Source: Candidatus Mediterraneibacter excrementigallinarum | GTDB taxonomy: Bacteria; Bacillota; Clostridia; Lachnospirales; Lachnospiraceae | DNA: 42,282 nt | Assembly (NCBI GenBank): GCA_019120075.1 | Contig: DWVT01000032.1 | Coordinates: 1-42,282 of the forward strand | Direction: 5' to 3' | Part shown: positions 24,675-32,079 of the stretch, in pieces | Layout of the letters: every line of letters starts with the position of its first letter | Position numbering within the stretch: the first letter of the stretch is position 1 | The notes under the pieces: generated by a model | Databases searched by the model: none | What the model was told of the DNA's origin: nothing | The model's input: only the letters and a program-made list of their open reading frames with translations | Translations under genes and position numbers: made by a program

Positions 24675-24692
24675 GCGCGGAGCTCTCCGCGC
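24675..24692 (+). promoter_or_regulatory. Leader hairpin upstream of pepT
   Basis: GCGCGGAG pairs with CTCCGCGC with a 2- to 4-nt turn, about 13 nt after the predicted transcript start and ending 9 nt before the AAAGGAG region. It could protect the 5' end of the mRNA or affect ribosome access. Confidence 0.4.
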
Positions 24693-24715
24693 ATGAAGAA
24701 GAAAGGAGAATCACC

Positions 24716-25936
24716 ATGAATCCGGTTGAAAGATTATTAAAATATGTTACGATCCGCACTCCCAGCGACGAATACAGCGACACAGTTCCTTCAAGCGCCT
24801 GCCAGTTTGAGCTTGCCCAGCATCTCTGCCGCGAACTCTTTACCATGGGGATCACGGACGTAAAAGTTGATACACAGTGTTATCTCTATGCTCATATCCC
24901 TCCATCGCCCGGCTGTGAAGGCAGGCCGGCTTTGGGATTCATTGCCCACCTGGACACAGTGTCTGACTTCTGCAGCCAGCGCATCTGCCCTGAGCTCCAC
25001 GAGGATTATAATGGAAGAGAGCTCCCGCTCGGATCGTCCGGACGGGTCCTTTCCCCAGAAATGTTCCCCCATCTGAAGGATCTGAAAGGGCGCACCCTTA
25101 TCACCAGCGACGGCACTACGATTCTTGGCGCCGATGACAAAGCAGGGATCGCGGAGATCATGACCATGGCAGAGCGTATTCTTACGGAGGAGATTCCTCA
25201 CGGGCCAATCTCCATCGCTTTTACTCCGGATGAGGAAATCGGAATGGGTGCGGAACATTTTGATCTGGAAGCCTTCGGAGCGGACTTCGCCTATACCCTG
25301 GACGGAGATACGGAAGGCGAGATCCAGTATGAGAATTTCAACGCCGCGAAAGCGGTCTTTGACATCCGGGGCGTTAATGTCCACCCCGGATCCGCAAAAG
25401 ACGTTATGGTCAATGCCTCCCTGGTCGCTATGGAGATCAATGCCCTTCTCCCTGAACATGAAACGCCACGGGACACAGACGGCTATGAGGGGTTCTACCA
25501 CCTGATCGATATGAAAGGAGACGTGGCACAGGCACAGCTCCGGTATATCATCCGTGACCATGACGGAACCCGGTTTGAAGAGCGCAAAGGCCGCCTCAGG
25601 GAGATCGCGGATATCATAAACCAGAAATGGGGACAGGATACCGTCACCCTCACTGTCACCGATCAATACCGTAACATGTCCGAAATCATTGCCGGATGCA
25701 TGCACCTGATCGAAAACGCGAAAAAGGCCTGCGAAAACGCAGGCGTAAAGCCATTGATCCTCCCGATCCGCGGAGGGACCGACGGAGCACAGCTCAGCTT
25801 CAAAGGACTCCCCTGTCCGAATCTCGGGACCGGCGGCCACGGATACCACGGCCCTTATGAGCATATTACAGCCGAGGGGATGGAAGCCACCTGCCGGATC
25901 GCACTGGAACTGGTAAAGATCTATGCCTCTGAATGA
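24716..25936 (+). CDS. pepT: Peptidase T (tripeptide aminopeptidase)
   Basis: 406-aa M20 family zinc peptidase that removes the N-terminal residue from tripeptides in the cytoplasm. Metal and catalytic motifs are in place: GFIAHLDTVSDF (H78, D80), LGADDKAGIAEI (bridging Asp), FTPDEEIGMGAEHFD (catalytic Glu and metal Glu), YTLDGDTEGEI (metal Asp) and the C-terminal GTGGHGYHGPYEHI (metal His). The length is as expected for PepT. ATG 24716 has AAAGGAG 8 nt upstream. It is monocistronic, ended by hairpins in 25940-26071. Confidence 0.95.
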   Translation: MNPVERLLKYVTIRTPSDEYSDTVPSSACQFELAQHLCRELFTMGITDVKVDTQCYLYAHIPPSPGCEGRPALGFIAHLDTVSDFCSQRICPELHEDYNGRELPLGSSGRVLSPEMFPHLKDLKGRTLITSDGTTILGADDKAGIAEIMTMAERILTEEIPHGPISIAFTPDEEIGMGAEHFDLEAFGADFAYTLDGDTEGEIQYENFNAAKAVFDIRGVNVHPGSAKDVMVNASLVAMEINALLPEHETPRDTDGYEGFYHLIDMKGDVAQAQLRYIIRDHDGTRFEERKGRLREIADIINQKWGQDTVTLTVTDQYRNMSEIIAGCMHLIENAKKACENAGVKPLILPIRGGTDGAQLSFKGLPCPNLGTGGHGYHGPYEHITAEGMEATCRIALELVKIYASE

Positions 25937-26028
25937 TCACCTGAAGTGCCATAAGGCACATTCCGGGATTGTAAGCGGTCGTCAAGTTCTCGGGCACGCC
26001 CGGACTTTGGCTCGTCGCCGTTACACAA
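25937..26028. repeat. Palindrome-rich intergenic element
   Basis: Contains GTGCC/GGCAC (25946-25959), CGGGC/GCCCG (about 26001-26012) and a larger imperfect inverted repeat whose ends are GTAA (about 25971) and TTAC (about 26024). The 12-mer CCGGACTTTGGC within it also occurs in the gap upstream of nrdJ (about 22248-22260), suggesting a dispersed extragenic repeat. Confidence 0.4.
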
Positions 26029-26071
26029 AGAGAGGGACGGAGCCAAACTGAATCTGACTCCGTCCCTCTCT
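26029..26071. terminator. Convergent terminator between pepT and hemerythrin genes
   Basis: AGAGAGGGACGGAG (26029-26042) pairs perfectly with CTCCGTCCCTCTCT (26058-26071), 14 bp with a 15-nt loop. T-rich sequence follows on both strands (TTTGTG on minus, GACGTTTTA on plus). Confidence 0.75.
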
Positions 26072-26077
26072 GACGTT

Positions 26078-26500
26078 TTACAGCCTTTCGCTGCTCTCAT
26101 TCATGAATTTGTATTCCGCCACCGAACGGTCAAAGCCCTTGATGTGCCTGTAGAGCCATTCGATCACGTTTTTATTGACCTGCTCCACGAACGCATCGGA
26201 AGGACCTTCTTCTTCCTCAAGCATCTCATACAGATCTTTCACGACCTGGCGGAGCTTGTCGTGTTCTTTCTTATGTTCATTGATCCCCGGGTAGCCGATG
26301 GATTCCTGAAGTTTCTCCTCTTCTCCGAAGTGGAACTCCGTATAATCCGCAAGATAGTCCAGTGTCTTCACCGCCACCAGCTTGTCCTTGCTCGTCTCGC
26401 AGCTGTCAAGAAGATTGTTGATCTTCCCGATCAGTTCTTTATGCTGTCCGTCGATCATCTCATTTCCTGTCACAAGGCTGTCGTCAAATTCTGCTCTCAT
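26078..26500 (-). CDS. Bacteriohemerythrin
   Basis: 140-aa four-helix di-iron oxygen-binding protein. All seven usual ligands are present: H20, H57, E61, H76, H80, H119 and D124, in the motifs DGQH, HFGEEE, HKKEH and HIKGFD. In anaerobes these small single-domain proteins are thought to sense or scavenge oxygen or nitric oxide. The gene starts 14 nt after the nudC stop and is almost certainly cotranscribed with it, which links an oxygen-responsive protein with NAD(H)/NAD-RNA turnover; the functional link is inferred. Confidence 0.95.
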   Translation of the reverse strand: MRAEFDDSLVTGNEMIDGQHKELIGKINNLLDSCETSKDKLVAVKTLDYLADYTEFHFGEEEKLQESIGYPGINEHKKEHDKLRQVVKDLYEMLEEEEGPSDAFVEQVNKNVIEWLYRHIKGFDRSVAEYKFMNESSERL

Positions 26501-26514
26501 AAGTCTGTTACCTC

Positions 26515-27351
26515 CTATACTTCTCCGTTCTTAAATCTCATGATCATCTCATTCGTCAGACTTTCGTGTGAGGTCACCTCGGGAATCTCCTCACGCTCAA
26601 ACCACTCTGCCAGCGCCAGTTCTTCCCGGTCCAGCGTGATGCTCCCGCTGCCGTCGAGGTCGCAGTAAAATCCCATCAGGAGCGTATCGCTGAAAGACCA
26701 TGGCTGAGATTTGTAATATCGGATATTCTTCACCTTAAGTCCGACCTCTTCCATGACTTCCCGGGCAACGGTCTCCTCCACCGTCTCACCGATCTCGGTA
26801 AATCCTGCCAGCAGGGCATATTTTTTATAGGTCCGCCCCGCATACTTTGACATCAGGATCCTGCTGCCGTCCGTAACTCCGATGATCACTGCCGGACAGA
26901 TCTTCGGATACACCATGTTCCCGCATTTCTCACAGCGCAGCATCCTCTCTTTCTCATCCAGTTTCAGCATCCGGCCGCACCGGCCGCAGAACTTGTGATC
27001 CCGATACCAGTTATGAAGCTGATATCCGGTGATCCCGGCAAAAGACTGATACCTGGGCTTTGAACTCCGGAAGATCTCCGTATTCTCCATCGTAAATTCC
27101 GACAGCGGCTCCCGGTTGATCTCATGTACAAGATAATAGCGCTTCCCGTCGATCATAAAAAGGTAGATACAGTCGCTGTATATATCCTCGTTCAGACGTT
27201 CCAGATCCCGGAACCTCGGGAACTCGATCCCGTCTTCCGTCCGCTTCACAAGCGCCGTCCGCCCCTCATAATACATCGCATAGCTTTCTCTGTCCGGCGG
27301 GACCGGCCTGTACTGATTGTCATAATGATGCGGCTGTATATCCTGTATCAT
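26515..27351 (-). CDS. nudC: NAD+ diphosphatase (NudC-type Nudix hydrolase)
   Basis: 278-aa enzyme that splits NAD(H) into NMN(H) and AMP and, in the family, removes NAD caps from RNA. It has an N-terminal domain (residues 1-110), a zinc ribbon (CGRCG...LRCEKCG, about 122-145), and a Nudix domain whose box GFTEIGETVEETVAREVMEE matches the consensus. The NudC-specific SQPWSFSDTLLMGF follows the box (family pattern SQPWPFPxS). ATG 27351 has AGGAGA 9 nt upstream and a good promoter candidate at 27387-27415. It is the first gene of a two-gene operon with hemerythrin. Confidence 0.94.
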   Translation of the reverse strand: MIQDIQPHHYDNQYRPVPPDRESYAMYYEGRTALVKRTEDGIEFPRFRDLERLNEDIYSDCIYLFMIDGKRYYLVHEINREPLSEFTMENTEIFRSSKPRYQSFAGITGYQLHNWYRDHKFCGRCGRMLKLDEKERMLRCEKCGNMVYPKICPAVIIGVTDGSRILMSKYAGRTYKKYALLAGFTEIGETVEETVAREVMEEVGLKVKNIRYYKSQPWSFSDTLLMGFYCDLDGSGSITLDREELALAEWFEREEIPEVTSHESLTNEMIMRFKNGEV

Positions 27352-27386
27352 CTTTCGTCTCTCCTGTCTGACTTAAGTTCCCGTAT

Positions 27387-27415
27387 ATCATACCACACTT
27401 TAGGTGCAGTGTAAA
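27387..27415 (-). promoter_or_regulatory. Predicted promoter of nudC-hemerythrin operon
   Basis: On the minus strand TTTACA (27415-27410), a 17-bp spacer and TATGAT (27392-27387), right after the stop of the lipoprotein gene. Confidence 0.6.
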
Positions 27416-27423
27416 ACCAAGTT

Positions 27424-28689
27424 TCATCTCCGGATCCGATATATATACTCCGGAAGGGTCTCCTTCCTTGCGCCTTCCTCCACTTTATTGGAGAGATATC
27501 TCACATTTCCCGCCTCGTCTGTCCGGATGACGAGACAGTGCGTGAGGAATGAGTCATCCGCCATGCTCTCGCACACCGCATCCACAGTAAGCGTCATGGT
27601 CCCGTCATCGTTTTTTTCTGCTGCGGTGACCTCCGGTATACATGAGACAATTGCTCCAAGCGTCCGGTTCCCTACTCCGAGATCAATCCACTCATACATT
27701 CCAGAGTCACTGTCATAGGCTGCATATTCTCTCAGTTCTTCCCGTGTGACCGGCAGACAGGAAGTCATCAGCTCTTCAAATTCCTGTCCCGGTATTCCAT
27801 TTGTATACCGTGCCTGGTCAAACGTCCCGTCCCCCCTTACTTCACAGAGATATTCAAACAGGCCGTTGTAATCAATCCCCTCCATATGTTCCTCGTCCCA
27901 GTCCGTCCAGAACAGGTTGTTCCCGTTGTAGGCGATCGTCTTTAAATACTGCTCTGTGATCTGTGCACATTCTTTCTCCAGAGGCTTCACCCGTATCATG
28001 GCGCTGGAGTAGACAGGCTCCGTCACTTCCGGATATTCCGGTACGCAGAGTTCATAGAAAAACCAGCCTTTCTCCGTGTAACTCCAGGCTCTTACCTTTG
28101 AATATGAAATATCCCCCAGCACCACATTGTCCCCGTTCCAGTAAGAAGATATGGCCAGAAGATACATTGTCTCTCCGTCAAAACTGAATTTTTTCCGCCC
28201 GATCCGGCCGTCACTATACAATTCATATTCCGTGATCTCGCCCCTCTCTCCATTCTCACAGCCTTCCAGAAACCGCTCCATATCTTTACTGTTTTCCATC
28301 CCACTGTAGACATCCGTTCCCGACACAGGGGCCCCGGAGGTTCCCATGGCTTTCACGGCTTCCTCTGCTGCTTCCCCGGGCAACTCCGAAGCATCCGCCT
28401 GTCGGATCTCCGGACAGACCTCCGCCGCAAGTTCAAACATCCTTGTACAGTCTTCCCTTGCCGCTTTCTTATCCGCTTCTTCTACCGGAAGATCATAGTC
28501 TCTTCCCTTCCCGTTTTCCGCTCCTCCTTTTTCTCCTGCTTCATCCTGCTCCAGCCTCCCGCCCGGCACACCTTCAGGCTCGGTAACTCTCCCGTCCTTT
28601 CCGGCGCATCCGGAGAGGAACACTGTCATTATCACAAAGACCATATAGCATGCTATAATGCTTTTCCCTTTTCTGTTCCTTCTACACAT
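27424..28689 (-). CDS. Uncharacterised lipoprotein
   Basis: 421-aa secreted protein that I cannot assign with certainty; it resembles large uncharacterised lipoproteins of Lachnospiraceae. The signal peptide (MCRRNRKGKSIIACYMVFVI) ends in the lipobox FLSGC (Cys27), followed by a charged low-complexity linker (about 30-70, rich in E, G and K). A folded domain with many Trp, Tyr and acidic residues follows (AISSYWNGDNVVLGDISYSK, GWFFYELCVPEYPE, NNLFWTDWDEEHMEGIDYNGLFEYL). ATG 28689 is chosen for its GGGAG 7 nt upstream. It is a single gene with a good promoter and a palindromic operator-like site at the transcript start. Confidence 0.75.
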   Translation of the reverse strand: MCRRNRKGKSIIACYMVFVIMTVFLSGCAGKDGRVTEPEGVPGGRLEQDEAGEKGGAENGKGRDYDLPVEEADKKAAREDCTRMFELAAEVCPEIRQADASELPGEAAEEAVKAMGTSGAPVSGTDVYSGMENSKDMERFLEGCENGERGEITEYELYSDGRIGRKKFSFDGETMYLLAISSYWNGDNVVLGDISYSKVRAWSYTEKGWFFYELCVPEYPEVTEPVYSSAMIRVKPLEKECAQITEQYLKTIAYNGNNLFWTDWDEEHMEGIDYNGLFEYLCEVRGDGTFDQARYTNGIPGQEFEELMTSCLPVTREELREYAAYDSDSGMYEWIDLGVGNRTLGAIVSCIPEVTAAEKNDDGTMTLTVDAVCESMADDSFLTHCLVIRTDEAGNVRYLSNKVEEGARKETLPEYIYRIRR

Positions 28690-28718
28690 GTTCCGCTCCC
28701 TCTGTACTTTTAACATTT

Positions 28719-28732
28719 CTTACATTTGTAAG
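28719..28732. promoter_or_regulatory. Operator-like palindrome CTTACATTTGTAAG
   Basis: A 14-bp palindrome with TTACA/TGTAA half-sites, the pattern bound by BlaI/MecI-type repressors. It lies just past the predicted -10 of the lipoprotein gene (28737-28742), at the transcript start. No such repressor gene is in the window. Confidence 0.4.
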
Positions 28733-28736
28733 ATAT

Positions 28737-28765
28737 AATGTATCTCAGAACACACCGGCTGTCAA
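28737..28765 (-). promoter_or_regulatory. Predicted promoter of the lipoprotein gene
   Basis: On the minus strand consensus TTGACA (28765-28760), a 17-bp spacer and TACATT (28742-28737). Confidence 0.6.
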
Positions 28766-28862
28766 CCCCGAATCGCCGGAATCACAAAGCCCCTCCCGGG
28801 ATTACAGCCAGCCGCAGGGATTTCCAGGCAAGGCAGAGTCTGTCCTGCTCCGGACGCAAAGG

Positions 28863-28891
28863 GACCGGCAGGCCTTTTCGGTCTGCCGGTC
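28863..28891 (-). terminator. Terminator of the zinc-ribbon/LspA-like operon
   Basis: GACCGGCAG (28863-28871) pairs with CTGCCGGTC (28883-28891), 2 nt past the LspA-like stop. The following minus-strand stretch (CCCTTTGCG) is a poor U-run. Confidence 0.6.
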
Positions 28892-28893
28892 TC

Positions 28894-29415
28894 CTATTCT
28901 TTCTTCGGTATCTCGCTCTCGCACTCTCCTCTGTCCTTTTTCCCCTTTGTTCCGTCCTTTCTGAACAAAGACGCGAGAAGCGCTGCCATGCCCCCTGCCG
29001 CGAGAAAGAAATCTCCCAGATTGTATGTAACATCAGAGACTTTTTTATTCTCACAGCGAAATCCTATATAATCTACAACATGTCCGCGGACGCACCGGTC
29101 AAATGTATTGCTCCAGGCGCCCGCCGCCATGAATGCCAGCCCGCTTTTTCTCCAGAATCCCCTGCGCCGCGCCAGGCTTACCCCATAGACAAGGGTCAGA
29201 ACAGACGCTGAAAATACAGAAAGATATTTTACCAGATCCGGTTCGCGGTCCAGCAGGTTCAGGCACATGCCTTTGTTATGCACTCTGCGGAGCAGGACCC
29301 GGTCTGTCAGCTTTTTTTCCTCACCTTTGTCAAGGTTCTGCTCAACATATGTCTTCATAAGCTGGTCTGCCCCGAACAGCACCACGCTTTCCCCGAGAAA
29401 CCATCGTCTTTTCAT
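28894..29415 (-). CDS. Signal peptidase II (LspA)-like membrane protein
   Basis: 173-aa protein with four hydrophobic segments, related to the prolipoprotein signal peptidase that trims lipoproteins at the lipobox Cys. Conserved pieces: the GADQLMKTYVEQNL first helix (family DQxxK), HNKGMCLNLL (family N-x-G-x-A-F), SNTFDRCVRGHVVDYIGF and TYNLGDFFLAAG (family FNxAD), so both catalytic-type Asp are kept. The motifs are more degenerate than in housekeeping LspA and a charged tail of about 25 residues follows, so it is probably a second, divergent copy. The start is uncertain: ATG 29415 is preferred, with GTG 29418 and ATG 29466 possible. It follows the zinc-ribbon protein gene directly, probably in one transcript. 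Confidence 0.75.
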   Translation of the reverse strand: MKRRWFLGESVVLFGADQLMKTYVEQNLDKGEEKKLTDRVLLRRVHNKGMCLNLLDREPDLVKYLSVFSASVLTLVYGVSLARRRGFWRKSGLAFMAAGAWSNTFDRCVRGHVVDYIGFRCENKKVSDVTYNLGDFFLAAGGMAALLASLFRKDGTKGKKDRGECESEIPKKE

Positions 29416-29443
29416 CACTTTGTCCGCCTTATCCGGTATTATT

Positions 29444-30091
29444 CTATTTCTCCTGCTCTGCATCATCCGGCGTATTCTTAATCTTTTCCGCCGCTTCGCT
29501 CAGTTTATCCGCTGCCTTCCCTGCAGCTTCTCCGAACTTCTGTGCTGCCTTATCCGCCATATCTCCGGTCTTCTGCGCTGCTTTCTCCGCCATGTCTCCG
29601 GCCTTCTGTGCCACCTCGTCTGCCTTTTCCGCCACTGTCTCCGCCGCGGAAGCAGCTTTCTCTCTTACAATATCAGCGTAATCTTCTTCTTCGAACTCAG
29701 CCTCTGTCTCGTCCGCATCATATACAGCCGCATCGATCTTCTCTCCACAGTAAGGACAGAACGACATGTCTCTTGCAACCATCTTTCCGCAGTTTCCGCA
29801 TTCAGACGCGCCTTTGATCCTGGCGATCTTCTTCTCATAGTTTTCCATGCTCGCCTCACGGTTCTGGATTGCCTCGCAGAGTCCCTTTGCCGACTCCTCA
29901 ACCTCTTCTCCTGCTTTGAAGCGGTCGTAGATCGTCTTTCCAAGTTCCATCAGATCTACTGCGTTTCCGCGAGCAAGGCTTCTCACCTGGCTTTTCAGTT
30001 TCTGGATCTCGATCGCGTCCCCCGCCTTGCTTGTCATCGTCTCCGCAGTCTCACCAAGGCGTTTCCCTAAATCTTCAAAAAAGTCTTTCAT
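29444..30091 (-). CDS. Zinc-ribbon protein with LEA-like C-terminal repeats
   Basis: 215-aa soluble protein in three parts. Residues 1-90 are predicted helical coiled coil (MKDFFEDLGKRLGETAETM...EIQKLKSQVRSL). A zinc ribbon follows at about 97-117 (CGNCGKMVARDMSFCPYCG). The C-terminal part (about 140-205) carries four 11-residue repeats such as DMAEKAAQKTG, DMADKAAQKFG and EAAGKAADKLS, the pattern of group-3 LEA and apolipoprotein-like amphipathic helices that bind membranes or protect proteins in dry or stressed cells. ATG 30091 has GGGAG 9 nt upstream and a TATAAT promoter. No enzymatic motif is seen; function is unknown. Confidence 0.85.
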   Translation of the reverse strand: MKDFFEDLGKRLGETAETMTSKAGDAIEIQKLKSQVRSLARGNAVDLMELGKTIYDRFKAGEEVEESAKGLCEAIQNREASMENYEKKIARIKGASECGNCGKMVARDMSFCPYCGEKIDAAVYDADETEAEFEEEDYADIVREKAASAAETVAEKADEVAQKAGDMAEKAAQKTGDMADKAAQKFGEAAGKAADKLSEAAEKIKNTPDDAEQEK

Positions 30092-30158
30092 CTTTCCGTT
30101 CTCCCTTCTTCCGGCAGTCCTGCTGCCGTATCCGAAATTGCATTTTTAACCTATTCCC

Positions 30159-30186
30159 ATTATACCCCATTATCCGGTATCTTCAA
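30159..30186 (-). promoter_or_regulatory. Predicted promoter of the zinc-ribbon protein operon
   Basis: On the minus strand TTGAAG (30186-30181), a 16-bp spacer and consensus TATAAT (30164-30159). Confidence 0.65.
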
Positions 30187-30302
30187 CCGATTCCCGGATT
30201 AATTTATACTTTTTTAAGCAGCTCTTTCTCTGTTCTTCAGGTATATTTTCCCCGGACCAGGCATATGTTCTGATAACACTTTTTTCTACGGGCGGACCTT
30301 CT

Positions 30303-32009
30303 ATGACCGATCTTGAAACATGCCGGCAGCAGATTTTATCTGAAGACTACCGGGACTTTATCGGCGATCACGTGAGAACGCCATTTTTTGACAGTATCAT
30401 GCGGGACGGACTGTGTGAACAGGATGCCGGCTTCGATTATAAATGCATTTATATTCCAAAAGAGGAGGCCGGGCCTGTGACACTCACCCGTTTTTCCTAC
30501 AATTCAATTCCCAAATGCTATGCGCCTCTCAGTATGGAAACACTGAACCAGGCGGGCATCCTTCCCATCCAGAATTATCCCACCCTGCAGCTTAAGGGTG
30601 AAGGAGTGCTCATCGGATTTCTGGACAGCGGGATTGATTATGAAAATGAAGTATTCCGGAACATAGACGGGACTACCCGGATCGAGGCGATCTGGGACCA
30701 GACTGTGCAGAGCGGAACTCCGCCGGATGGATTTGCATACGGGAGCGAATATTCCCGTGAAATGATCGACGCGGCTCTCACATCCGAAGATCCGCTCTCT
30801 CTGGTTCCTTCTGCAGACGAAAGCGGACACGGTACCTACGCCGCAAGCATTGCTGCCGGCGGAGCCAATGCCGAAGAACAGTTTCTCGGCGCCGCCCCGG
30901 AAGCCTCCATCGCCATGGTCAAGCTGAAGCAGGCAAAGGAGTACCTGAGAGATTACTACTTTATCCCGCGCAGCGCTGTCTGCTACCAGGAGACTGATCT
31001 GATGCTGGGGTTGAAATATCTGAACGACCTTGCCGACAGACTCGGGCTTCCGCTTGTGGTCTGCATCACTACCGGCACGAACATGGGCGGTCATATCGGC
31101 ACACTTCCTTTCCCTTATCTGATTGAAGGATACAGCACCCGGGCCAACCGGATCACCGTGATCGGCACCGGCAACGAGGCGGACAAACGGCATCATTACT
31201 ATAATGTCATCGCCGGGAGCACGGATTCGCGTACGGTAGAGCTGAGGGTCGGCGAAAATGTTTCCGGTTTCTCCCTGGAACTCTGGAGCGATATTCCCAA
31301 CGTGTTTTCCATTTCCATGATCTCTCCCTCCGGCGAAAGCACTTCCAGGATCCCATTCCGGGTGGGGGCCGGCGCGGAGATCGACTTTCTTTTTGAGAAG
31401 ACAAAAGTCTCCGTGGATTACCGTCTTCTCGTGGAAAAAAGCACCTCTGAACTGGTCTTCTTCCGTTTTCAGGCACCCGCACCGGGTATCTGGAAGATCC
31501 TCGTGGAGCCGCTTTCTTCCATCGACGGAAATTTCCACATGTGGCTGCCATTGACAGAATTTCTGAGCGGAGAGGTATATTTCCTCGAATCCGATCCCTA
31601 CTATACCCTCACCGCTCCCGCCAATACAAACAGTCCGGTCATAGTATCCTGGTACAACGGAAATACCGGCGCTGTATCCCAGGCATCCGGAAGAGGATAT
31701 ACCCGGACCCGGGACATAAATCCGGATATCACCGCCCCCGGAGCAGATGTCCGGGGCGCTCTCCCGGGAGGACGTTTTTCCGCCCGCTCCGGCTCCTGCG
31801 TCTCCGCCGCTGTCACCGCTGGCGCTGTGGCGCTGATGCTGGAATGGCTGATCTATGACCAGAATGTCCCCGGCATCGACTCCTATCAGATCAAAAGCCT
31901 TCTGATCCTCGGTGCCGTACGGCCTGGTATCATGGAATATCCGAACCGGGAGTGGGGGTATGGACAGCTCAATCTGTATAATACGTTTGAGACAATGAGA
32001 CAGTTATAA
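30303..32009 (+). CDS. S8 family (subtilisin-like, Csp-type) peptidase with Cys at the nucleophile position
   Basis: 568-aa protein of the clostridial Csp-like subtilase group, with a prodomain-like N-terminus (1-95), the catalytic fold, and the characteristic jelly-roll insertion (about 320-450) between the oxyanion and nucleophile blocks. Asp108 lies in FLDSGID and His176 in ESGHGTYAAS; ITTGTNMGGHIG and IGTGNEADKRHHY match Csp proteins. The block that normally reads R-S/T-G-T-S-V-A-A-A is here RSGSCVSAAVTAGAVAL, so Cys499 (TGC 31797-31799) replaces the catalytic Ser. It may be a pseudoprotease, as some Csp proteins in spore germination are, or a cysteine variant. No signal peptide is seen. 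ATG 30303 has a moderate GGCGGA site. It is monocistronic and ends at a strong palindrome. Confidence 0.9.
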   Translation: MTDLETCRQQILSEDYRDFIGDHVRTPFFDSIMRDGLCEQDAGFDYKCIYIPKEEAGPVTLTRFSYNSIPKCYAPLSMETLNQAGILPIQNYPTLQLKGEGVLIGFLDSGIDYENEVFRNIDGTTRIEAIWDQTVQSGTPPDGFAYGSEYSREMIDAALTSEDPLSLVPSADESGHGTYAASIAAGGANAEEQFLGAAPEASIAMVKLKQAKEYLRDYYFIPRSAVCYQETDLMLGLKYLNDLADRLGLPLVVCITTGTNMGGHIGTLPFPYLIEGYSTRANRITVIGTGNEADKRHHYYNVIAGSTDSRTVELRVGENVSGFSLELWSDIPNVFSISMISPSGESTSRIPFRVGAGAEIDFLFEKTKVSVDYRLLVEKSTSELVFFRFQAPAPGIWKILVEPLSSIDGNFHMWLPLTEFLSGEVYFLESDPYYTLTAPANTNSPVIVSWYNGNTGAVSQASGRGYTRTRDINPDITAPGADVRGALPGGRFSARSGSCVSAAVTAGAVALMLEWLIYDQNVPGIDSYQIKSLLILGAVRPGIMEYPNREWGYGQLNLYNTFETMRQL

Positions 32010-32020
32010 GTTAAAATTTT

Positions 32021-32062
32021 AACAGGTGCCGTGTACTTTGTACAAAGTACACGGCACCTGTT
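32021..32062. terminator. Perfect palindromic bidirectional terminator between S8 protease and clpX
   Basis: Arms of 19 bp starting AACAGGTGCCGTG and ending in CGGCACCTGTT flank a GTAC centre, giving a 42-nt perfect palindrome. T-rich sequence follows on both strands. It lies 12 nt after the protease stop and 18 nt after the clpX stop. Confidence 0.8.
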
Positions 32063-32079
32063 ATTTTGTTAACAATCCT

